A DNA stretch of 5,394 bases from an uncultured Clostridia bacterium. GTDB lineage: Bacteria > Bacillota > Clostridia > UBA1381. Under the pieces are notes generated by a model. That model was not told where the DNA came from, did not search any database, and worked only from the letters and a program-made list of their open reading frames with translations. Below, piece after piece: positions 1 to 5,183 of the stretch. The stretch lies in the NCBI GenBank assembly GCA_905236685.1, contig CAJOPD010000003.1, positions 1 through 5,394 on the forward strand. Reading direction: 5' to 3'. A program made the translations under genes and the position numbers. Numbering within the stretch: position 1 is the first letter of the stretch; every line of letters begins with the position of its first letter.

Positions 1-2028
1 ATATACTACATTTCCTTTTAAATCGGAAACGGTGATTGTATCGCCCGCTGTGTGAGTATTTTCACAATATACAGTAATACTATTTTGCGCAAGACCGAGA
101 CTGTTTGCAGTCCCACCGTTTGCGGCAAAGATAAGATTTGCATTTTCACTTATGGTTGCCTGTCCGTCGGGGTCTACAATGGCAAACGCGCCCGTGAACG
201 AACCGTTTGTATCTGTCGCTTTTATCGTTCCGCCGTTTATTTCAAGACTTCCGTTTGCGTCAAGGCAGTCGTTTACTGCACAAAGCTCTAAATTGCCGCC
301 GTTTATGATAAGGCAGGTTTTCATATTTCCTTTTCCGCCGCCCATAAATCCGTCGGGCATATTACCCTTACCCATTTGATTTTCTGTCATTTCGGGAGGT
401 GCAAATTCACCGTTTTGTGGCATTTCGGGCGGCGTAAATTCGCCGTTTTGTGGCATTTCGGCAGGAGGCTGCATATTATGCTTTCTTCCATTTTCGCCTC
501 TTTGCGGCGGTTCGCCTTGTCCCAATCTGTCTCTGTCGCCGCCCTTTATCTGACCTTCTCCAAAGCCCTCGGGCATTGTGCGGTTTCCGTTCTCTCCGTT
601 TCCGCCAAAATTTCCGCCTGGCATTTTTGCTCCGCTGTTCCCGCCCGTCGCATTTAAAGCGTCGTCTGTGGCAACAACAGTTATTGTACCGTCATTTATT
701 GTTAAAATATTTTTGCTCTCGATACCTTCGGTGGACTTTTCTATATCAATAACCGTGTCAGCACCGCTTACCGTAAGATTTCCGTGCGCCGATATTCCTT
801 TGTCATATTTTGAGCTTATATTGAAATCGCCGCCGTTTATCTCAATCTCGTCCCCGCAGTGAATTGCGTGAGAAGCGGAATTTATATTGATTTCACCGCC
901 CGAAATTATCATCATCCATTCGGCATTTATGCCCTTTGTCGATTTTTCAAATTCAACATCAGCAGTTGATGATGTGGTAAGCGGTGTGCCGTTGGTTTCA
1001 ATATTGACCGCTCCGCCCTCTATATTGACAATGGATTCACAGTCAATTCCGTCGCCTATGGCGGTTATGTCAACCGTTCCGCCCGTCATCTTGAAGGTAT
1101 CGTTTATATGAATACCGTCAGACGCCGCATCTATTGTGATTGTGCCGTTTTCGATATTCAAGTTATCCGAAGCTTTTATGCCGTGTCCTGCTGCGGATTT
1201 TATGCAGAGCTTGCCGTCGCCCTTTATTTCAAGGTTATCTTTTGAGTATATGGCACCGTCCTCCGAATTTTCTGCTATTAAATAGTTTTCCGTATCCTTT
1301 GTAAGCGTTATATATGCCTTATCTGCATTTTCAACAAAGATACAAGGATTTTCACTTGACGAAATTGTTGCGTCGCTTAAACGGAGTTTCACTTTTTCGT
1401 CGGTGGATATTACTATATTTCCGTCTTTTAATGTTCCTGTTACGGTAAAATCTCCGCCCTTGGTAATTTTAATCTGATTACCGCTGATTTCGACGCCTTC
1501 GCCTTCGTAGGTCATTTTTGTCAGATTGATTGCCCCGACATTTTCTTTCCAGGAATTATCCTCGTCGTCATCTGATGTGATAACTACCTTTTGATTTTCT
1601 TCGTCCCAATCCACATTGAGCCCGAAACTCTCGGAAATCGCACGGGCGGGAACTAATGTTCTGCCCTCTACAATTTGCGCAGGAACATCTAATGTAACCG
1701 TTTCCGTAACCGGATTTCCTTCATCGTCTGTTTTGCCCTTGTCTATCTGCAAATCGGCAGAATTGATTGACAGAGTAACTGTCTTTGAGCTTTTTCGCGC
1801 CGAAACCGTTTTTGTTTCATCATTCCACTTTACCGTCGCGCCGAGTTCTTCAAATATTTTGCGTAAGGGCACCATTGTTCTGCCGTCAATGATTTCAGGA
1901 TTAACATCAAATTCTATTTTATTTCCGTCAAGCTCGACCGTGATTTCCTTGGCAGACGCAGTCGTCGCACACGCAATCAAGGTTAAAGAAAGAGCCAAAC
2001 TCAAAATAACCGATAATATCTTTTTCAT
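1..2028 (-). CDS. Exported Cthe_2159-type carbohydrate-binding beta-helix protein with copper-amine-oxidase N-terminal-like domain (partial, C-terminus beyond window)
   Basis: The reading frame is open for 676 codons from ATG at 2028 to the window edge, so the C-terminus is missing. The start is fixed by an AGGAG 7 bases upstream. Residues 1-26 form a signal peptide. It carries both a signal peptidase I site (TASA, 23-26) and a lipobox-like LIAC (17-20), so the anchor type is uncertain. Residues about 28-151 hold two copper_amine_oxidN1-like halves, each with an (I/V)(D/E)GRT(M/L)VP motif (47-54 and 120-127) and a W-N/D-(D/E)-E strand (68-71, 141-144). This domain is a common stalk in Clostridia and needs no copper. 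From about 165 to 460 the protein matches the DUF4353/Cthe_2159 family, with glycine-marked beta-helix rungs. Three of these repeat with an exact 22-residue period (G283, G305, G327). A low-complexity insert (462-569) interrupts the helix, which resumes at about 570. Family members bind acidic polysaccharide; the ligand here is unknown. It is the third gene of the VTC/DUF4956 unit. Confidence 0.88.
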   Translation of the reverse strand, partial: MKKILSVILSLALSLTLIACATTASAKEITVELDGNKIEFDVNPEIIDGRTMVPLRKIFEELGATVKWNDETKTVSARKSSKTVTLSINSADLQIDKGKTDDEGNPVTETVTLDVPAQIVEGRTLVPARAISESFGLNVDWDEENQKVVITSDDDEDNSWKENVGAINLTKMTYEGEGVEISGNQIKITKGGDFTVTGTLKDGNIVISTDEKVKLRLSDATISSSENPCIFVENADKAYITLTKDTENYLIAENSEDGAIYSKDNLEIKGDGKLCIKSAAGHGIKASDNLNIENGTITIDAASDGIHINDTFKMTGGTVDITAIGDGIDCESIVNIEGGAVNIETNGTPLTTSSTADVEFEKSTKGINAEWMMIISGGEININSASHAIHCGDEIEINGGDFNISSKYDKGISAHGNLTVSGADTVIDIEKSTEGIESKNILTINDGTITVVATDDALNATGGNSGAKMPGGNFGGNGENGNRTMPEGFGEGQIKGGDRDRLGQGEPPQRGENGRKHNMQPPAEMPQNGEFTPPEMPQNGEFAPPEMTENQMGKGNMPDGFMGGGKGNMKTCLIINGGNLELCAVNDCLDANGSLEINGGTIKATDTNGSFTGAFAIVDPDGQATISENANLIFAANGGTANSLGLAQNSITVYCENTHTAGDTITVSDLKGNVVY
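322..645 (-). other. Low-complexity Gly/Pro/Asn/Glu/Met-rich insert in the beta-helix protein
   Basis: Codons 462-569 of the exported protein encode a stretch dominated by G, N, P, E, Q, K and M, with almost no hydrophobic or aromatic residues apart from scattered F. It begins right after a rung ending in ALNATGG and stops just before a rung starting KTCLIINGG, so it reads as a disordered loop pushed out between two beta-helix turns. Similar glycine/methionine-rich loops occur at this place in other proteins of the family, from memory. The frame stays open through it, so it is real coding sequence and not a frameshift. It contains the 33-base tandem repeat described separately. Confidence 0.75.
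388..465 (-). repeat. 33-base in-frame tandem repeat, about 2.4 copies
   Basis: Two full 33-base units lie at 388-420 and 421-453, differing at 4 positions. A third partial unit at 454-465 matches the first 12 bases with one mismatch. Each full unit encodes PQNGEF(T/A)PPEM, so the array gives MPQNGEFTPPEMPQNGEF and then APPEM inside the low-complexity loop. The unit length is a multiple of three, so a gain or loss of copies would keep the frame. Strand is given for the coding direction. Confidence 0.9.
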
Positions 2029-2033
2029 AGCAA

Positions 2034-2042
2034 CTCTCCTTT
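2034..2042 (-). promoter_or_regulatory. Ribosome binding site of the beta-helix protein gene
   Basis: The minus strand reads AAAGGAGAG, with the AGGAG core at 2036-2040, 7 bases before the ATG at 2028. Its upstream end overlaps the last base of the TGA stop of the membrane-protein gene (2044-2042). The two genes are therefore only 13 bases apart and no separate promoter fits, which supports co-transcription. Confidence 0.85.
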
Positions 2043-2722
2043 CATTTTACAGGTGCAGATACGCTGAGCATAATATTAAGATTTCCGTTTCTGCACCGAA
2101 GTTCGTTTATAAATTCCTGTTCATTTTCGTCGTTTTGCATAATCACATTGTAGCACAGCTCAAACAGCGAGCCTAAATCAGTTGTTTTAATTTTGGTGAG
2201 CGTATAGCTTTTTGTGTACTTTTTAAGTATTTCATCAAAAGTCCCTTGATAGTTCAGGTTTTCGGGAATTGTGATTTTTAATGTCTTTTGAACAGCTTTT
2301 TTCTCAAAAAGTCTGTATTTTTCAGAAATCAGCATTATTACGCAGAGCAAAGCGACAAATACAGCACCGTATCCGTAAAGCCCGACGCCGCAGGCAAGAC
2401 CTGCCGCAATATCAAAGAAGATAAAGCCTATATCCTTCGGGTCGCCGGGCGCGCTCCTGAAACGGATAATGGAAAGCGTACCTGCTAAGCTGAATGCTCT
2501 TGCAATGTTACTGCCGACAAAAAGGATTATTACCGACAGAATGACGGGCAGCATCATAAGCGTAACCGCCATATTTCTCTGATAGCTTTCCTCTTGGGTT
2601 TTATAATAAGTAAATCCTATTGCTAAGCCAAAAACTACCGAAACAATTATTGTAATAATCGCAGATGTAGGCGTTATATCCTGCGAAACATTTGCCAAAA
2701 TATTGTTAAATAAACTGTCCAT
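2042..2722 (-). CDS. DUF4956-family integral membrane protein
   Basis: This 226-residue protein has about four hydrophobic segments near residues 19-38, 53-70, 101-116 and 119-133, followed by a soluble C-terminal domain (about 140-226) that should face the cytoplasm. The loop between helices 2 and 3 carries the run RFRSAPGDPKDIGFIFFD (87-104), the conserved core typical of the DUF4956 family, whose function is unknown. The family is often found next to VTC-domain proteins, as here, so a joint membrane complex or transport role is plausible but inferred. The start is placed at the ATG at 2722, one base after the VTC stop and 9 bases after a GGGAGG site. A longer reading from a TTG at 2752 would add 10 residues but would bury that site inside the coding region, so I reject it. 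The stop is TGA at 2044-2042. Confidence 0.85.
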   Translation of the reverse strand: MDSLFNNILANVSQDITPTSAIITIIVSVVFGLAIGFTYYKTQEESYQRNMAVTLMMLPVILSVIILFVGSNIARAFSLAGTLSIIRFRSAPGDPKDIGFIFFDIAAGLACGVGLYGYGAVFVALLCVIMLISEKYRLFEKKAVQKTLKITIPENLNYQGTFDEILKKYTKSYTLTKIKTTDLGSLFELCYNVIMQNDENEQEFINELRCRNGNLNIMLSVSAPVK

Positions 2723-2723
2723 C

Positions 2724-3461
2724 TTAAACCGCCTCCCTATATTCTTCTTCAATATTATTTACCGCATATTTGAACTCCGTGCCGTATTTTGAGAATGATA
2801 CTCTTTTTATATCAAGCTCGGAAAGCATTTTGGTAAGCCACAGCGGTTTTGCAAGCGAAGTTTTAATCTCCATAAGATAAACGCCGTCGGGCAGAAGCTT
2901 TTTTCCGTAATCGCCATGTTCCAAAGCTAAATCATATCTTCTCGAACGGATATTCATATCAAACGAAATTCTTAAATCCTGATTGTCCTTTTCAAAATAT
3001 GCAATTCTATCGTAAGCCAGATATAGTTTCGGCAATAAATCATAAATTTTCAAAAAGTATTCAAGTTCGGAAAGCACCTGCTTATTCATATACTCCTTTA
3101 ATTCGGGCGCTTTCCCCGTTCTTACAAAATCATAAGCGTCGGACAAAGCGAGCGCCGTTCTGCGCTTATTTACAATGCCCTTAAATTTTTTCTTTATTTC
3201 AAGAAACACCTTTTCGTTTGCTTTTGGAACGCCGTATGAACGGAGCCTCAGTTTTTCTTTATATTCCGGCTTTGACAGCGATGTCCTTATCAAATAATCA
3301 TCAGGCGTATCAAAGTATATATTTGCTATCGTATATGGCTTGTGGTTTGGATTATGCGCGTCTATTACCATATGTTCGTCCATAATCTTTATAACACGCT
3401 CAAAAGTGTCCTTGTCAAGCAAGTATTTATGTTCAAATCTGTTAAAAACCTCTATTGCCAT
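2724..3461 (-). CDS. VTC-domain protein (polyphosphate polymerase-like, CYTH/triphosphate tunnel superfamily)
   Basis: This 245-residue protein fits the VTC domain over its whole length. Visible conserved elements in order are: RFEHKYLL (8-15); NIYFDTPD (47-54); the basic strand KLRLRSYG (70-77); FLEIKKK (86-92) with KRR (99-101); AYDRIAYF (149-156); RISFD (164-168); MEIK (197-200), where E198 is the likely metal ligand; and FSKYGTEF (223-230). In yeast Vtc4 the matching Arg/Lys residues line a tunnel that builds polyphosphate from ATP, with a Glu holding the metal. The yeast-type SPX and membrane parts are absent, so any membrane link would come from the DUF4956 partner one base downstream. 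The start at ATG 3461 is supported by GGGAGG 7 bases upstream. It is the first gene of its unit, about 20 bases after a predicted transcription start. Polyphosphate as the product is inferred from the family; a related tunnel-enzyme activity is possible. Confidence 0.87.
   Translation of the reverse strand: MAIEVFNRFEHKYLLDKDTFERVIKIMDEHMVIDAHNPNHKPYTIANIYFDTPDDYLIRTSLSKPEYKEKLRLRSYGVPKANEKVFLEIKKKFKGIVNKRRTALALSDAYDFVRTGKAPELKEYMNKQVLSELEYFLKIYDLLPKLYLAYDRIAYFEKDNQDLRISFDMNIRSRRYDLALEHGDYGKKLLPDGVYLMEIKTSLAKPLWLTKMLSELDIKRVSFSKYGTEFKYAVNNIEEEYREAV
2732..2737 (-). promoter_or_regulatory. Ribosome binding site that sets the DUF4956 start
   Basis: GGGAGG on the minus strand lies within the last codons of the VTC gene, 9 bases before the ATG at 2722. 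It decides the start in favour of this ATG over the in-frame TTG at 2752. The same GGGAGGCG octamer precedes the VTC gene itself (core at 3469-3474, 7 bases before ATG 3461). Confidence 0.85.
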
Positions 3462-3487
3462 TTTATCGCCTCCCTTATTCTGATGCT

Positions 3488-3519
3488 ATTTTAATGCTAT
3501 AAAGTTAAATAAAAGTTAA
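3488..3519 (-). promoter_or_regulatory. Predicted activator-type promoter of the VTC/DUF4956/beta-helix unit with two TTAACT boxes
   Basis: Reading on the minus strand there is TTAACT (3519-3514), 5 bases, TTAACT (3508-3503), 9 bases, then TAAAAT (3493-3488) as the -10. The boxes repeat with an 11-base period and lie where a -35 would be; no TTGACA-like -35 is seen at 17 bases. Transcription would start near 3481, leaving a leader of about 20 bases that carries the GGGAGG site. The layout matches the response regulator promoter, including the 9-base spacing. Bacillus PhoP boxes (TTAACA-like, 11-base period) are the closest known parallel. No intrinsic terminator separates this promoter from the upstream lipoprotein gene, so read-through is also possible. 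Confidence 0.65.
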
Positions 3520-3534
3520 TTTTAGAAAAAAATT

Positions 3535-4374
3535 TTATTGATTTATGATGATTTCTTTTCCGTCGGATATTACCGATACATTTCCATTCTTTGTACTGTA
3601 AATTTCCGATCCTTGTGTTTTAAGATACGATACTGTTTTATCGGACGCGGGATTTTTTTCACTGTCGCAAATAACGGCATATTGCGGTTTTACCGTATTG
3701 ATAAATCGTTTTGTGTTTTCGTTATGCTTTCCGTGATGAGGGATTTTTACAAAATCATACTCTTTTCCAAATTCCGATAAGACTTCTGATAATCGTTCTT
3801 TTTCAGCATCTCCGGTAAATAAAAATGTATTTTCGCCGTGTGTTACGGAAATAACGAGCGAATAATCGTTATCGCCTTGTTCATAGAACTGTTTTTTTGG
3901 AACCGATACCTCAAACAGAACATCATCAAGCACAAAAGAGGTGTCCTCCGTAAGTCTTGTAACTGTCAGTTTTTTGTCATTTATGGTATTCAAAAACTCA
4001 GTATATTCCTCGCTTGTACCCTCATAATTAGGAACAAGAATGTTTTTTGCGGTTACATTTTCCATAACCTCGGAAAATCCGCCTATGTGGTCCTTGTCGT
4101 AATGCGTTATGAGAATATAATCAATGTCGGTTATGTTATTTTCCTCTAAAAACTCCGATATTTCGTCGCCGTCGTCCCCTTCGCCCAAATCGATTATAAC
4201 ACTGTGATTTTGCGTCTTTAAAATAATTGCGTCGGCTTGCCCCGCCTTTAAGACGGTAAAACCGAATTGCCCCGTAACATCGGGTGCGGATATATTTGTC
4301 TCATTGTTTTTGCAGCCGCATAATATGCAAAGTGTTAAAAGTAATACATATATAATAGGTCTTTTTAATAGCAT
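3535..4374 (-). CDS. Lipoprotein with ComEC/Rec2-type metallo-beta-lactamase domain
   Basis: This 279-residue protein starts with a lipoprotein signal peptide: K4-R5, a hydrophobic stretch 7-19, and the lipobox LCGC with lipidated C21. The rest is one metallo-beta-lactamase fold of the ComEC/Rec2 type. Visible motifs are GQADAI (45-50), VIIDLG (59-64), THYDKDHIGG (90-99, the HxDxDH metal site), DNDYSLV (168-174), FTGDAE (186-191, D189) and IPHHGKHN (211-218). The expected metal ligands are present, so it should be active, anchored to the outer face of the membrane. Known relatives act as nucleases or phosphodiesterases; the substrate here is unknown. It lacks the competence permease domains of full ComEC. 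Its ATG overlaps the end of the response regulator gene by 10 bases, implying translational coupling. A possible AAAAGGAG site (4395-4388) sits 13 bases upstream, a rather long spacing. No clear terminator follows its TAA. Confidence 0.87.
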   Translation of the reverse strand: MLLKRPIIYVLLLTLCILCGCKNNETNISAPDVTGQFGFTVLKAGQADAIILKTQNHSVIIDLGEGDDGDEISEFLEENNITDIDYILITHYDKDHIGGFSEVMENVTAKNILVPNYEGTSEEYTEFLNTINDKKLTVTRLTEDTSFVLDDVLFEVSVPKKQFYEQGDNDYSLVISVTHGENTFLFTGDAEKERLSEVLSEFGKEYDFVKIPHHGKHNENTKRFINTVKPQYAVICDSEKNPASDKTVSYLKTQGSEIYSTKNGNVSVISDGKEIIINQ

Positions 4375-5030
4375 AGCTTATATCCAACTCCTTTTATAAA
4401 GATAATGTTTACTCTTGAACCGATGTACTTCAAGATTTTTTGAAGTCTTTCTATTGCTTTTGACAGCAAATTTGCCTCATTACCGGAAAGATTGCACGCC
4501 TCCATCAATTTTTCCGGCGGAACAATAATCTCGCTTCTTTTTATCAGATATTTCATTATCTCGATTTCGTGTGAAGATAAGGAGATTTTTAAATCTTCCT
4601 TTGATAGCTCTGATGCGTAAGGATTCAGACAAATATCTGAATAATAAATTTCGTTTTTATTTTCATTTTTAGAATTCCGTCTTGTCACCGCCCGTATTCT
4701 TGCTGTAAGCTCACTCATATTAAAAGGCTTTTGCAGATAATCGTCTGCACCAAAATCCAATCCGTCAATCTTATCCGTTATATCGTCTTTTGCCGTAATA
4801 AGAATTACGGGAGTTTCTCTGCCTTCTTTTCTTAAACTTTTAAGAACCTCATATCCGTCAAGCTGCGGCATCATAATATCAAGCAAAATAATGTCATATT
4901 CATTTGATAATGCTTTGCGAAGTCCGGTTTTGCCGTCATACGCACAGTCAACATCATAATTTTGGTTGGTTAAAATCTTTTGTATAACATTGTTTAATTC
5001 AACAGCGTCATCAACGATTAAAACTTTCAT
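4365..5030 (-). CDS. OmpR/PhoB-family response regulator, histidine kinase not in window
   Basis: This 221-residue protein has a complete receiver domain (1-118): acidic pair D7-D8, phospho-acceptor D51 in LLDIMMP, switch T79, and K101 in the QKPF motif. After a polar linker rich in N, K and E (119-127) comes a winged-helix output domain (about 128-221). This keeps the LSSHEIEIMKYL first helix (151-162) and the final GVGYKL hairpin (214-219), which identify the OmpR class. The recognition-helix region (184-200, NEANLLSKAIERLQKIL) departs from the usual VDVHIRRLRKKL-like pattern, so its site preference may differ from textbook members. The gene follows the pyrG terminator and shares its transcript with the lipoprotein gene, which it overlaps. 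No sensor kinase is encoded next to it inside this window. The two TTAACY boxes in its own promoter suggest autoregulation. A PhoP-like role is possible but cannot be assigned from the protein alone. Confidence 0.92.
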   Translation of the reverse strand: MKVLIVDDAVELNNVIQKILTNQNYDVDCAYDGKTGLRKALSNEYDIILLDIMMPQLDGYEVLKSLRKEGRETPVILITAKDDITDKIDGLDFGADDYLQKPFNMSELTARIRAVTRRNSKNENKNEIYYSDICLNPYASELSKEDLKISLSSHEIEIMKYLIKRSEIIVPPEKLMEACNLSGNEANLLSKAIERLQKILKYIGSRVNIIFIKGVGYKLCY

Positions 5031-5034
5031 TTAT

Positions 5035-5041
5035 ATCACCC
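5035..5041 (-). promoter_or_regulatory. Weak ribosome binding site of the response regulator gene
   Basis: The minus strand reads GGGTGAT, ending 4 bases before the ATG at 5030. GGTGAT can pair with the far end of the anti-Shine-Dalgarno sequence, but there is no AGGAG core. This is clearly weaker than the GGGAGG and AGGAG sites of the VTC, DUF4956 and beta-helix genes, which would fit low regulator levels. Confidence 0.5.
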
Positions 5042-5079
5042 TGTTTCGTTAATGTTTTTTTGTATCTGATTTTAGTTTG

Positions 5080-5111
5080 ATTATAAATATCGAAAGTTAA
5101 AATAAGGTTAA
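5080..5111 (-). promoter_or_regulatory. Predicted activator-type promoter of the response regulator unit with TTAACC and TTAACT boxes
   Basis: On the minus strand there is TTAACC (5111-5106), 5 bases, TTAACT (5100-5095), 9 bases, then a perfect TATAAT -10 (5085-5080). The hexamer 17 bases upstream of the -10 is ACCTTA, a poor -35, so the box pair probably recruits an activator instead. The architecture is the same as at the VTC promoter. Because this site precedes the only regulator gene in the window, autoregulation is the simplest reading. The boxes begin about 6 bases past the pyrG terminator T-tract. The predicted leader is about 43 bases. Confidence 0.7.
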
Positions 5112-5117
5112 AAAATC

Positions 5118-5163
5118 AAAAAAAAAAAACAAAAAGACTAAACTGTAACATTACAGTTTAGTC
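5118..5163 (-). terminator. Intrinsic terminator of pyrG
   Basis: Positions 5136-5163 form a perfect inverted repeat with 12-base-pair arms (GACTAAACTGTA and its complement) and a 4-base loop. Read on the minus strand, it is followed by TTTTT, G and twelve T (5135-5118), a strong U-tract. It lies 20 bases after the pyrG stop. The plus-strand side is followed only by CCTTCTTT, and no plus-strand gene ends here, so it is assigned to the minus strand. It insulates the response regulator unit from pyrG. Confidence 0.93.
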
Positions 5164-5183
5164 CTTCTTTATTATTTAAAAAT

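Noticed and set aside
152..1111. Several plus-strand open frames of 74-100 codons
   Set aside because: They are antisense to the continuous minus-strand beta-helix gene. Their openness follows from the biased Gly/Pro/Asn-rich codons on the other strand.
1616..2176. Plus-strand open frame of 186 codons
   Set aside because: It lies opposite the signal peptide and copper-amine-oxidase-like domain of the exported protein and the end of the DUF4956 gene. It matches no family and has no ribosome site, while the minus-strand frame shows clear domains.
2723..2752. Ten-residue N-terminal extension of the DUF4956 protein from a TTG codon
   Set aside because: The GGGAGG site at 2737-2732 points to the ATG at 2722, and the extension would overlap the VTC gene by 29 bases with no ribosome site of its own.
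3521..3536. A/T-rich stretch after the lipoprotein stop as a terminator
   Set aside because: There is no stable G/C-containing stem, only alternating A and T runs, so no intrinsic terminator can be supported there.
5047..5052. A third TTAACG-like box in the leader of the response regulator gene
   Set aside because: It is a single half-site, not spaced by a multiple of 11 bases from the other boxes, and lies downstream of the predicted transcription start; it is easily expected by chance in AT-rich DNA.
5118..5129. Run of twelve A residues as a possible slippage (phase-variation) tract
   Set aside because: It is explained as the U-tract of the pyrG terminator. It lies upstream of the boxes, so a length change would not alter the box-to--10 spacing or any reading frame.
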